A stretch of DNA of 64,000 nucleotides from Bordetella parapertussis. Its GTDB lineage: Bacteria; Pseudomonadota; Gammaproteobacteria; Burkholderiales; Burkholderiaceae_B. A program made the position numbers and the translations under genes. The stretch lies in contig CAMDNZ010000007.1 of the NCBI GenBank assembly GCA_945903445.1, forward strand, positions 1 to 64,000. Reading direction: 5' to 3'. This document shows, in pieces, positions 28,366 through 36,884 of the stretch. Under the pieces are notes generated by a model. The model saw nothing but the letters and a program-made list of their open reading frames with translations. It was not told the DNA's origin and did no database searches. Position 1 is the stretch's first letter; each line of letters begins with the position of its first letter.

Positions 28366-28809
28366 TCAGGCTAGGTGCTGCAGCGGTAGATGTCGGTCGG
28401 ATGCTGGGACGTCCAGCTCGGCCGCCCAGGCGTTCGCCTGCTCGATCAAGCCCGCCAGAATGCTGGCCAAACGCTCCGGATCCAGCGATGCGAGACGAGC
28501 GGCTTCACTGGCAATGACGACTCGGTCGCCACGTAAGCCCAGTGTGGCACCACGCGTGCCCGCCCACAGGTTGTTGGCACGTAACAACAGGCGGCATAGC
28601 GTCTCAGAAGCGGGCTCCGACAAATGGGCGACTTCGCAACGCAAGACGATGCGGCTTTCCGTTTCGTCCAAAGGGTTCGGCTCGAACGAAAAATCGATGC
28701 GGCGTCCAGCCACAACCAGATTTTGCGCTTCTTGGAAAGCCCGGGGATCCAAACCACGCGACCGGCGCGCCAGCGCATCCAGCAAGGCGAGGTAGGACTG
28801 CTGCGACAT
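28366..28809 (-). CDS. CesT-family type III secretion chaperone
   Basis: A 147-aa protein with the class I chaperone motif LLLRANNLWAGTRGATLGLRGD at about residues 75-96 and the usual acidic helices. The ATG at 28809 follows AGGAG, which decides it over a start at 28833. It is the first gene after an ECF-type promoter (28856-28884) and heads a four-gene unit of three chaperones and effector 1. Confidence 0.85.
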   Translation of the reverse strand: MSQQSYLALLDALARRSRGLDPRAFQEAQNLVVAGRRIDFSFEPNPLDETESRIVLRCEVAHLSEPASETLCRLLLRANNLWAGTRGATLGLRGDRVVIASEAARLASLDPERLASILAGLIEQANAWAAELDVPASDRHLPLQHLA

Positions 28810-28855
28810 GACAATCTCCTGCTGACCGCGCACCGACGTGGCGCGCTCGACAGGT

Positions 28856-28884
28856 CGAGTAACATCTTGCCCCCTGGCAGTTCC
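28856..28884 (-). promoter_or_regulatory. ECF (HrpL/BtrS-type) promoter motif
   Basis: On the minus strand GGAACT is separated by 16 bases from TTACTCG, 47 bases before the first chaperone ATG and just after the stop of the substrate-binding-protein gene. It matches the other motif copies in the window and resembles the hrp box (GGAAC, N16, CCACNNA). Confidence 0.72.
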
Positions 28885-28887
28885 CGC

Positions 28888-30048
28888 TTATTTTTCTTCG
28901 TAGACTTCGTCTGCCGCCAGCAGGATATCGACTGGAGGGTCGAAACCGATGCGTCGAGCCGTTTCGAGATTGACGGCGATCTTGGGGGGATCCACCCAGA
29001 TCTGACTCAGTTGGCGCGGCTGCGCGCCGTTGAATATTCGCGCAATCGTTTCGGCATGGAACAAGCCGACGTACGAATAATCGGCTTGCGCCAGACTCAT
29101 AAGCAGCCCGGCGCGTACTTGCGCCGAACCCAGCATGGCGAAGCTCGACACTTTTGCTTCGCGCAACACGGCGGCGATATCCCCGATGTTTTGCGGGGTA
29201 ATGCCGCGATGGACCGTCACATACACCGCATCGACTTCAGTCGACAACTGGCGGTAGCAGGCCAGGGCATTGCTTTGCGCCTGGACGGCCTCGATGTTGT
29301 TGGACACGGCAAAGCACGACTTGATTTCAAAACCTTGCTCTTTAGCGACTTGTTCGACAGCTGGTAAGGCAGCATAGGTGCGGCCTTCTGGGCTGTCTTC
29401 GTACACCAGTCCCAGCGTCTTGAACGGCACGATTTCGCGGAACAAGCGGACTTGCCGCTGATAGCGTTGCGGCTGGACCCGTGCGTGCAAATTATCCATC
29501 CCGCTATCGTCAGCGCTGGCGACAATACCCGCGGCGACAGGATCGCTGGTCGAAACGACGACGGTGGGCACAGGTGCGCCCAGCGCGGCCATGTCCTGGC
29601 CTGCCCAGGTGCCCATGGCGATGATGAGATCGACATCGCCACGCTCCTTGAGTCGGCGGCTGACGGTTTCCCGCACGAGCGGGCGCAAGGAAGCGTCGAA
29701 ATTGCCCGGCTGCACCCAGGCGTCTTCGACAAACGTCAGCGTCTCGCTCTTAGCGTGTTTGGCAAGAAAGCGCCAAGTGCCCTCGGCATCGAGATTGTCG
29801 GGGATGTCCGGAATGGAGATCCAACCGAGCTGCTGAAGGCCTTGCGCGACGGCGCGCAGGGTGCGCGGATATTCGGCGTAGTCGCCGCTGCCGACATACG
29901 CCAGTCGCCACTTTTTACCGTCGGGTTTGGCTTTTGGTGTCGTAGGCAATATGGTGGCACTGACGGGCGCAATGGGCGCGACCTGCGCGGCGCCAGGCGC
30001 AAGCACTGCGAATGACAAAAGCATGGCGAAGCAATAACGGTAAATCAT
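28888..30048 (-). CDS. Periplasmic ABC-type substrate-binding protein without partner transporter
   Basis: The 386-aa product has a signal peptide (MIYRYCFAMLLSFAVLAPGAAQ), a Pro-rich linker and two alpha/beta lobes in the pattern of the ABC substrate-binding family PF04392 (VDLIIAMGTWAGQDMAALG, VPTVVVSTSDPVAAGIV, FKTLGLVYEDSPEG). No permease or ATPase gene is near. Its start overlaps the stop of the PP2C phosphatase gene by four bases (ATGA), so the two are translationally coupled. This suggests a sensory role, presenting a ligand to the phosphatase's periplasmic domain rather than feeding a transporter. That role is inferred. Confidence 0.82.
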   Translation of the reverse strand: MIYRYCFAMLLSFAVLAPGAAQVAPIAPVSATILPTTPKAKPDGKKWRLAYVGSGDYAEYPRTLRAVAQGLQQLGWISIPDIPDNLDAEGTWRFLAKHAKSETLTFVEDAWVQPGNFDASLRPLVRETVSRRLKERGDVDLIIAMGTWAGQDMAALGAPVPTVVVSTSDPVAAGIVASADDSGMDNLHARVQPQRYQRQVRLFREIVPFKTLGLVYEDSPEGRTYAALPAVEQVAKEQGFEIKSCFAVSNNIEAVQAQSNALACYRQLSTEVDAVYVTVHRGITPQNIGDIAAVLREAKVSSFAMLGSAQVRAGLLMSLAQADYSYVGLFHAETIARIFNGAQPRQLSQIWVDPPKIAVNLETARRIGFDPPVDILLAADEVYEEK

Positions 30049-32090
30049 AGGCGTCGTACTGCAATCAACGTGATGTCATCAAAAGGATCGGCGCCGTCGC
30101 AGAAGCGATGGACGTCGTTGAGCACGGCTTGCGTCAACTGAGCGGCACTTCCCGTGGGGTGATTCAAGCGCGCCATCAAGCGAGCGTCGCCGTATTGGTA
30201 GCCCTGCGGATCGACCGCGTCGGTCACGCCATCGGTATAACCCAACAAAATCTCGCCAGGCGGCAAATGGGCATGCAGGCTGGTGTATTGAACGTCTTCC
30301 TGAACGCCGCATGCCGGGCCGCTACGCCCAGTCAATAAGCGCATGGAACCGTCTCGGGCCACGATGACAGCTGGGGGCGGATGACCTGCATTCGCCCACG
30401 CCAACTTGCCACTGTCCAGATTCAATACACCCACCAGCAACGTGACGAACATCATGTTCGGGTTGTTTTCGGACAGACGATTGTTGACGCGCTGCACGAT
30501 AATCGCGGGGTCGGTTTCGTCTTCGGCGGCGGCCCGGATCAAGGTACGGGTCACCGCCATGAAAAGCGCCGCCGGCACGCCTTTGCCGGAGACATCGCCA
30601 ATGGCGAAGCACAAACTGCCGTCGGACAGCGTGAAGTAATCGTAAAGATCCCCACCTACTTCTTTGGCGGGCAGCATGGTGGCCCGCAGCTCTACTCGCG
30701 CCGAAATCGCATGCGACAGGGGAATGGGCAAGAGACCCATCTGGATGTCGCGGGCAATGTTCAACTCGTTTTCGAAACGCTCGCGGGTGGCGGTCTCGCC
30801 CAGCAGGCGCGCGACGTTCTCGCCTAACTTGCGCTGCATGAAAAGAAAGGATGTGGCCAGTCGTCCCACTTCGTCGCGGTGTCGGTCGGCCAGCTCGACG
30901 ATGCGCGCAGGCGGTGGCGAGGGCGTGGTGAGATCTTGTTCAGGCAGGCTGCGCGCATAGTTGGTCAAGGTGTCCAGCGGCCGGGCGATGTGGGTGGCGA
31001 CGAACCACGCCAGGGCCAGAGAAAGCAACAGAGCACCGGAAAATATTAGTGCCTGGCGTTTAATGAGACGTGCCGCCGGTGCCGTGAAATCGCTTGCCGG
31101 TACTGCGGCGGCCAGGGTCCAGCCCAACGGCTTGTGATGCGCGGTTTGAACCACCCACGGTGCGCCATCGTTTGACACGGTGATCGAGCGGGCACCGGTT
31201 TGGCGATCTTGCAACAGTTCGCGCAGCGGCATGCCCGACGCGTTGTCGGTGGCATCGAGTAAATCGGTGTATTTTTCGGGCGGTGGCACCACCAGTCGCC
31301 CACCATCGGCCATGACGAGCATGAATCCCGACCGCGCCAAGGTCAGGCTCGATAGAGATCGGCGCATGGCCGTTTCCATGAGCTTGCGTTGGGTTGCCAC
31401 TTGCTCGAGGACGCCCTGCGCGTCGTCGGATACGGCCAACACCCAGTCCCATGCTCGAAAGTATCCGAAGTAGGCATATCGCGTCGAACCCGTCGGCGTC
31501 GTGCCCGCTGAAGTTTGTGCGCCAGGCCAGCGATACAGGGCGAAGCCCTGACCGGACACCTTGCTTTCGTCGTGCATGGCTCGCGCCATGCGACGCCCCT
31601 TCAGATCGCGAACACCCGAAATATCCATGCCCACGATGTTGGGCTCGCTACTGGCCATCACGCCGTACTGGGCGTCGTAAATGAACGCGTTGCGTCCGGT
31701 ACCCAGATGCAGCCGATCGATCCAGGCCCGCGCCAGCGCCTGGGCACGTTCTTTATCGATCACGCCGTTTTCGGCAAGCTCGGCATAACCCTTCAGCACC
31801 GATTGCAGGGTCGCACCCAGCTCCATGAGTTGCGCGCGTTCGGTGCGTACGCTGCGAATCTTGTCATCGAGCAGCGCGTTCCAGCGTGCTTCGGTGTCCC
31901 GGAGTGCCAGGCTCATGACGTTGTCGACCGCGTGACGCTCGCCGGCCTCCACTGACGCCGATACGTCGCGTTGCGTCACGGGCATGACGACACCCGCCAC
32001 CACGAGCAGTAGACCAAGAACAGCGAGAAATATCTTGCCACGCAAGGAGCGGATCGGTAAACGCATCGATTTAGTTGTAGTGAAACACAT
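30045..32090 (-). CDS. Membrane sensor with HAMP and PP2C (SpoIIE/RsbU) phosphatase domain
   Basis: Expected to dephosphorylate a STAS anti-anti-sigma protein in a partner switch, the role of BtrU in Bordetella T3SS control. The 681-aa product has a first membrane helix (residues about 19-40), a periplasmic Cache-like region with two PAS-like folds (RNAFIYDAQYGVMASSEPN and FMLVMADGGRLVVPP), a second helix (ALIFSGALLLSLALAWFVAT), a HAMP domain and a PP2C domain. The latter keeps the metal ligands KEVGGDLYDYF, FAIGDVSGKGVPAALFM, LLGYTDGVTDA and DPFDDITLIAV. The start is at 32090 or 32066. It is coupled to the substrate-binding gene and divergent from the sensor-MFS gene. The RsbW-type gene lies nearby; the STAS partner is not in the window. 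Confidence 0.88.
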   Translation of the reverse strand: MCFTTTKSMRLPIRSLRGKIFLAVLGLLLVVAGVVMPVTQRDVSASVEAGERHAVDNVMSLALRDTEARWNALLDDKIRSVRTERAQLMELGATLQSVLKGYAELAENGVIDKERAQALARAWIDRLHLGTGRNAFIYDAQYGVMASSEPNIVGMDISGVRDLKGRRMARAMHDESKVSGQGFALYRWPGAQTSAGTTPTGSTRYAYFGYFRAWDWVLAVSDDAQGVLEQVATQRKLMETAMRRSLSSLTLARSGFMLVMADGGRLVVPPPEKYTDLLDATDNASGMPLRELLQDRQTGARSITVSNDGAPWVVQTAHHKPLGWTLAAAVPASDFTAPAARLIKRQALIFSGALLLSLALAWFVATHIARPLDTLTNYARSLPEQDLTTPSPPPARIVELADRHRDEVGRLATSFLFMQRKLGENVARLLGETATRERFENELNIARDIQMGLLPIPLSHAISARVELRATMLPAKEVGGDLYDYFTLSDGSLCFAIGDVSGKGVPAALFMAVTRTLIRAAAEDETDPAIIVQRVNNRLSENNPNMMFVTLLVGVLNLDSGKLAWANAGHPPPAVIVARDGSMRLLTGRSGPACGVQEDVQYTSLHAHLPPGEILLGYTDGVTDAVDPQGYQYGDARLMARLNHPTGSAAQLTQAVLNDVHRFCDGADPFDDITLIAVRRL

Positions 32091-32178
32091 GAAACAACGT
32101 AATTGCTACACAACGTACCACCAGAACTTACTCTAAATGTAATATCCGGTCTACCCCGAAATTAAATAGTCACAGGTC

Positions 32179-34617
32179 ATGGCGATGGGCAATACATTTG
32201 TACGCGTGTTGTTAGAGGCAATACATCGTCGCCCGGTTCTGAAACTTACCTTGGGTTGCTTGGTCGTGTTGGTGCTCGCCCAAGCGCTGATCGGTGGATT
32301 GAGTTTGTTGGCTTTGTACCGTCTCAATGCAGAAACGACGGCTGACCGTGTCGAAGTCGAAGTTCGCCAGATAGCGGGAACCATCGAAAACGGATTGAGA
32401 CTGGGAAAACCACTGGAGCAATTCTTCGGTCTGGGGTCTTTGTTGGATCAAGGACTGTCGTCGGTAAGCGATGCACAGAGCGTTGTGGTGACGCTGGCCG
32501 ATGGTCAGGTGGTGGCAGCAAAAGGCGACGTAATCGCAGATACCGCGGTATTTGTCCGTGCGGTGGTCGCTCCAGAGGCGAGGCCCCCTAAAGGATTGGC
32601 GTACCGCCCGAACAATACGGTCGTAGAACTCACCCAGACAAGGGTGGTCGTAGCCGTACCGCTGATCGACGGCGCGTCGGTGATACGTGGGGTCGCCATG
32701 CTGGCCGTGACGCCCCATGCAGCGGGCATTCAGGGATTCATCGTTCGAAATTTCACGATTTTGTTATGGGTGACGCTGGGCGTCGGCCTGGGTCTGATCG
32801 GCGTGTTCAAGTACTTGGTGCCGCCCGCGCGCTTGGCCTCGGGTGGATATATTCATTTTGTGTTGCCTTTGATCGCCCTCATGCTGGCTCAAGGGTTATA
32901 CGCGACCTACACCATTAATACGTTTCGCGAAGATTTGCAGCAGATCACGCGCAACAATGCGCAAATATTGGCACAAGGCTTGCAGCGCGACTTGAATCGT
33001 GTGCTCAGTTTTGGTATCCCCATCGATCGGATGCGAAACGTCGAGGCCCCATTGACGCGCCTCGCGGCAGCTTTCCCACTGATCGAATCCATCGAATTGG
33101 TCGACGCCTCTGGACGGATGATCAAACGGGCGGATGCAGATGGTCCATTGCCAGTGGATCACGGCTTACCCAGGGCCGGCGAGCTGGTCATCTCGCTGCC
33201 CTTGGGCGCAGGTGGCCCCGGTGGGGGGCAGTTGATTATGCGTCTGGCCGACAGCGTGATTACCGCCGGGGTGCGTGCGCGGGTGTTCGATGCCATGACC
33301 GTCATGGTCGTGGCATTAGTGGCCGCAGTCGAAACACTGCTGCTGACCGTGCTGCTCAATGGGCCACGTCACAGCGCCAACGACGGTGTGGATGTCGGTC
33401 GGATTGCCAGGCCCGTGATGTTTGGATTTCTTTTCGCATGGGCTCTACCTTTAGGTTTTTTGCCTTTGTACGCGCGCAGCCTGCCGGACGGCGGCTTGCC
33501 GCTCGCGCCTCATTTGCTGTTGGCCTTGCCGATATCGGTTGAAATGGCTTGTGGCCTGGTGACCGCACTGGTGGCGGGAAGTATGACCGACCGGCGCGGC
33601 TGGCACGTGCCGACGCTGCTCGGTCTGGCCGTGTGCGGAACGGGTTTTGCCGCGTGCGCGATGGCACCGGATCTTGTCTGGTTCACCGTGGCACGCGGAT
33701 TCGTTGGACTGGGTTATGGATTGACATGGATGGGGCTGCAAGGTTTTATCGTGACGCGTAGCGCGCCGGCATTTCGCGGCCACAACATGAGTAATGTGGT
33801 GGCTGGGCTATTTGCCGGCCATCTGGCGGGCGGTGCGGTGGGCGCAATGCTGATGGAGCAGCTTGGTTTTCGCGCGGTGTTCGGGTTGAGCGTAGTCATT
33901 TTATTGGCGCCCCTGGTGGGCGTTCTCGTGTTCATGCGCAACTACATCCAGGTGCCCCGTACGCGCGTCTTGCGGACAAGCCGTATCAGTGTCGATGTCG
34001 GCGATACCTTGCGCCTGATGTGTACGCGCGACTTCGGTCTGCTGCTTCTGGGCAGCGTCATTCCTTTCTCGATCGCGCAAGTGGGTTTGCTTTCGTTCGC
34101 CTTGCCGCTTTACCTCGAAGCCGAGGGCGTGGCCGCATCGGGAATCGGCCGTGTATTGATGATCTATGGGCTGTGTGTGATCTACCTCGGGCCGGTGATG
34201 GGGCGTCTGGCCGACCGGTCGAAAATAAAAAAAGGGTGGATCGTGGCCGGTGGTTTGATCGGTAGCCTTGGTTTGCTCAGCCTGCATTTTTATAGCGGTT
34301 TAACTGTCGCGTCCTTGGCCGTGTTGGCGCTGGCCCTGGCAAGTTGTCTGGCAGGTGCCTCGCATGCACCTTATTTGCTGGCCTTGCCGCACGTGCAACA
34401 GTACGGCCCGGGGGGCGCGATAAGCATCATGCGCGCCGCCGATAAACTCGGGCAGATGGCGGGGCCCCTGGTGGTGGGCATGATGCTTGGCTCGGTCGGC
34501 ATTGGAACGGGCTTGGCCGTCACGGGAATTATCTATTTCGTCGGAACGCTGGTTTTCCTATTGTTTGCGCCGGCTAGTGCGCGACCGATACCGGAACCCG
34601 CGCGGTCAGGCCGGTAA
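32179..34617 (+). CDS. Fusion of a double periplasmic sensor region to an MFS transporter
   Basis: The 812-aa membrane protein has an unusual layout. Helix 1 (about 20-48) is followed by a periplasmic region of about 140 residues, two helices (about 193-212 and 227-247), a second periplasmic region (about 250-350: DLQQITRNNAQILAQGLQRD, ESIELVDASGRMIKRA), a helix near 375, and then about twelve helices of MFS type with a loop motif GSMTDRRGW and, in the second half, MGRLADRSKIKKG. It is divergent from the PP2C phosphatase gene, sharing an 88-bp control region, so it may be a transceptor for the same partner switch. The 3' end overlaps alr by 44 bases on the opposite strand. The substrate is unknown. 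Confidence 0.8.
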   Translation: MAMGNTFVRVLLEAIHRRPVLKLTLGCLVVLVLAQALIGGLSLLALYRLNAETTADRVEVEVRQIAGTIENGLRLGKPLEQFFGLGSLLDQGLSSVSDAQSVVVTLADGQVVAAKGDVIADTAVFVRAVVAPEARPPKGLAYRPNNTVVELTQTRVVVAVPLIDGASVIRGVAMLAVTPHAAGIQGFIVRNFTILLWVTLGVGLGLIGVFKYLVPPARLASGGYIHFVLPLIALMLAQGLYATYTINTFREDLQQITRNNAQILAQGLQRDLNRVLSFGIPIDRMRNVEAPLTRLAAAFPLIESIELVDASGRMIKRADADGPLPVDHGLPRAGELVISLPLGAGGPGGGQLIMRLADSVITAGVRARVFDAMTVMVVALVAAVETLLLTVLLNGPRHSANDGVDVGRIARPVMFGFLFAWALPLGFLPLYARSLPDGGLPLAPHLLLALPISVEMACGLVTALVAGSMTDRRGWHVPTLLGLAVCGTGFAACAMAPDLVWFTVARGFVGLGYGLTWMGLQGFIVTRSAPAFRGHNMSNVVAGLFAGHLAGGAVGAMLMEQLGFRAVFGLSVVILLAPLVGVLVFMRNYIQVPRTRVLRTSRISVDVGDTLRLMCTRDFGLLLLGSVIPFSIAQVGLLSFALPLYLEAEGVAASGIGRVLMIYGLCVIYLGPVMGRLADRSKIKKGWIVAGGLIGSLGLLSLHFYSGLTVASLAVLALALASCLAGASHAPYLLALPHVQQYGPGGAISIMRAADKLGQMAGPLVVGMMLGSVGIGTGLAVTGIIYFVGTLVFLLFAPASARPIPEPARSGR

Positions 34618-35716
34618 ACAACGCCGCCGCAATCGTATTGGCCGATCGGGCGACCAGTTCCACGGCTAGGCCGTCGCCCCACATGACGACTGGCATGCCG
34701 GCGCAAACGTGATCCAAGTCGGTCAGGTCGATGGCCACTGTGTCCATGCTCGGGCGACCCAGCACCCGAGTGCGTCGGTCGCTCACCATGACCGGCGTGC
34801 CGGTCTGTGCACTGCGCGGATAGCCGTCGGCATAGCCACAGGCAACCAAACCCACTCGCATGGCGGTCGGGGCGACGAATGCGCCGTTATAGCCCAATGA
34901 CGTACCGGCGGCCAGTCGCACGGTAGAGGTCAGTCGTGCGATCAAGGACATGGCGGGTTTTAAACCCAGTTCCAAACCTGTGGCGTGGGGTAGGGGGCTG
35001 GCGCCGTAAAGCGAAAGCCCCGGCCTGACCCAGTGAGTGGTGGCCGCATGCTCGGGATGCAACAGGAGTGCTGCGGAATTGCAATTCGAGGTGAGGCCTG
35101 GCAGACCCTTTATCACGGCAGAAAAACGCGCGTGCGCGTCGACAATGCCGCCGATTTCTTCAGCTCGGCCATAGTGATTGAAATGCGCGACACCTGTCAC
35201 GCGACCTTGCCGCAGCAAGGTCTGCAAACGAGCGTAAGCCTGGACATAGTGACGATCGTCGAAGCCGCCGAAACGGGTGTCGCCGATGTAGCGCAACCAG
35301 ATTGTGGGTGCCTGGGCGAGATTGGCCCGCGCCAGCCATTCGATCTGACCGGCGTCGCCGATGACGAGATGCAGATCGGATAATGACAGTAATGACGTCT
35401 CGGCTGCGCTGAGCAAACCGGCGTGAACGAGAATGGGACCGTGCCAACCTGCGTTGCGGCAGATATGCGCCTCGGTCAGGCTTTGGACGCTGATGCCATC
35501 GGCTGCATGCAGTCCTTCGAGCGCGTGCAATAGGCCATGCCCATAGGCATCCGCCTTGGCGGTCGCCCAAAACCGTGGCTGAGGTTGACCGACATGGCGC
35601 CGCAACTGCGCGAGATTATAAGCAATGGCGTTCGGATCGATAAAAACGCGCAAGCGATCCGAGTCTTGCAATGCAAGCTGTGCTGCAGGCGCGATAGGAA
35701 GAGGACGCGAGGGCAT
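34574..35716 (-). CDS. alr: Alanine racemase-family enzyme
   Basis: PLP enzyme interconverting L- and D-alanine. The 380-aa product keeps the cofactor lysine in ATAKADAYGHG (K54), the PLP-binding GVAHFNHYGRA region, the second catalytic tyrosine in SLGYNGAFV, and the GYADGYPR and GRPSMDTVAIDLT motifs. HFNHYGRAEE replaces the HTKMGMGR-type stretch of common Alr, so it is a diverged paralogue. It sits inside the T3SS regulatory block, converges on and overlaps the sensor-MFS gene, and has a weak ECF-type promoter candidate 30 bases upstream. It may supply D-alanine for wall remodelling, or act on another amino acid. Confidence 0.85.
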   Translation of the reverse strand: MPSRPLPIAPAAQLALQDSDRLRVFIDPNAIAYNLAQLRRHVGQPQPRFWATAKADAYGHGLLHALEGLHAADGISVQSLTEAHICRNAGWHGPILVHAGLLSAAETSLLSLSDLHLVIGDAGQIEWLARANLAQAPTIWLRYIGDTRFGGFDDRHYVQAYARLQTLLRQGRVTGVAHFNHYGRAEEIGGIVDAHARFSAVIKGLPGLTSNCNSAALLLHPEHAATTHWVRPGLSLYGASPLPHATGLELGLKPAMSLIARLTSTVRLAAGTSLGYNGAFVAPTAMRVGLVACGYADGYPRSAQTGTPVMVSDRRTRVLGRPSMDTVAIDLTDLDHVCAGMPVVMWGDGLAVELVARSANTIAAALFTGLTARVPVSVAH

Positions 35717-35745
35717 ACTGAAAGCAAAGCGAAAGATGTGTGCTT

Positions 35746-35773
35746 TAAGTGTCCATTACATCGCTCAAGTTCC
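35746..35773 (-). promoter_or_regulatory. Weak candidate ECF-type promoter before alr
   Basis: On the minus strand GGAACT is followed after 15 bases by ACACTTA, 30 bases before the alr ATG. The -35 half is perfect, but the -10 half departs from the (T/C)(T/C)ACT core, so the call is tentative. Confidence 0.35.
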
Positions 35774-35796
35774 ATCGTCGGGCAAGAATGTTCCCA

Positions 35797-36219
35797 TCAT
35801 TTGGCGAGAACCACCATGCTCAGGTGATTCCACCCCATTTCGCGCCGGTAGGTCATGTCATGCAAATAGTGGCGCATCAACCTCACGCCGTGGCCGCCGA
35901 TCGAGGCGTCATCCAGGGTGCTCGCCAGGGGCGGCGGTTCGCCGACGGTTGGATCGTAGGCACGGCCGTTGTCGCGTAACGCAAGCTCGATGCGGCTGTT
36001 CGAGATCAAGCAGGCGAGGGTGATGGCGGGTTCGGCGACCGGCGGGTCGAAGGCATACGAAATGACATTGGTCAGTGCTTCGTCCAGACATAAGCTAAGG
36101 CCGAAAACTTCGCGTGCTGGCCAGTTTTCTTGAAGCGCGATATCTTCCAGCCATTGCAGCGCCTGCGGCACTGCGCGCAGATCGGGGGGAAGAGCCAATT
36201 GATCGTTGCGGTCCGCCAT
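35797..36219 (-). CDS. RsbW/BtrW-type serine kinase and anti-sigma protein
   Basis: A 140-aa GHKL-fold protein. The N-box LCLDEALTNVISYAF, the G1 box LALRDNGRAYDP and the G2 box GGHGVRLMRHY are all present, and there is no transmembrane or receiver domain. This is the form of the RsbW kinases that phosphorylate a STAS protein and sequester a sigma factor. In Bordetella the equivalent BtrW works with BtrV, BtrU and the ECF factor BtrS to switch T3SS. The PP2C phosphatase six kilobases away is its expected opponent. The gene starts 22 bases after the SecDF-head lipoprotein stop and is probably in one operon with it. Confidence 0.87.
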   Translation of the reverse strand: MADRNDQLALPPDLRAVPQALQWLEDIALQENWPAREVFGLSLCLDEALTNVISYAFDPPVAEPAITLACLISNSRIELALRDNGRAYDPTVGEPPPLASTLDDASIGGHGVRLMRHYLHDMTYRREMGWNHLSMVVLAK

Positions 36220-36241
36220 GACGAGCGCCTGGATCGAAAAT

Positions 36242-36742
36242 TTATCGGGAAGCGTCGCCGCGAATGCGTGCAGCGAGGTCGGTGGCGACGGCGGCCGAGG
36301 GCGTCTCGAACGTCAGCATGCCGCGATCGAGCGTGTTGTCGATGCGCGGCGCGCCGACCAACTCGCGGCCGATGACGAGCGCCAGCATGCCGCCTTTGTT
36401 GAGGCCGCTGGCGGTGGCTAGTTTTTGCGCGCCCCTGAGGGTGAAGCGCAGCCCGACGAAATGCTTGCCCAAGTGATCGACCATGGCGGTGGCATCGGCG
36501 AGATCGGCTCGCGTCAAAACGGGTGCGCTTTCCAGGTAGATCGTGCCGTCGGGCACCGGTACGGCGTCCCAGCCCGTGCCAGCGTGGGCGTGCGCGACGT
36601 ACAGCGCCACAGGCTGAACTGTGTCTGCCCTGCTAATCGTCCCGCTATGATCGGTCATAGTGGAAGTCGCGGTTTGGCATCCCGCCAAGGTCAGCATCGC
36701 TGCGATCACGGCGGGCGATACGGTTCGGAAAATCAGAAGCAT
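36242..36742 (-). CDS. Lipoprotein with a SecDF P1-head-like domain
   Basis: From the ATG at 36742 the 166-aa product has a lipoprotein signal (MLLIFRTVSPAVIAAMLTLAGC, with the lipobox LAGC and Cys22). The mature part ends in FVGLRFTLRGAQKLATASGLNK and MLALVIGRELVGAPRIDNTL, the pattern of the SecD/SecDF P1 head subdomain. It is far too short to be SecD and has no membrane channel. A longer upstream start would overlap the divergent effector gene and is rejected. It precedes the RsbW-type gene, so an envelope-sensing role in the partner switch is possible but unproven. Confidence 0.78.
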   Translation of the reverse strand: MLLIFRTVSPAVIAAMLTLAGCQTATSTMTDHSGTISRADTVQPVALYVAHAHAGTGWDAVPVPDGTIYLESAPVLTRADLADATAMVDHLGKHFVGLRFTLRGAQKLATASGLNKGGMLALVIGRELVGAPRIDNTLDRGMLTFETPSAAVATDLAARIRGDASR

Positions 36743-36812
36743 GGCTGACGGCTCCGCAATTAGGCTTTGTGATAGTAGCCTACTCGTCAACAATCGGCTG
36801 CAAAATCGCCAG

Positions 36813-36840
36813 GGAACTATCGCGCTAGACCTGTCACTTA
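36813..36840 (+). promoter_or_regulatory. ECF (HrpL/BtrS-type) promoter motif
   Basis: GGAACT is followed after 15 bases by TCACTTA, 45 bases before the ATG of the SopB-like effector gene. The distance to the start is like that of the other copies. Confidence 0.62.
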
Positions 36841-36884
36841 CAAGTGACCGCACACACGATGAGCGTGCGCCGGGAGAGTATGCA

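Noticed and set aside
36660..36884. N-terminal extension of the SopB-like gene upstream of 36885
   Set aside because: It overlaps the divergent lipoprotein signal peptide and the ECF-type promoter; the ATG at 36885 has a good ribosome-binding site.
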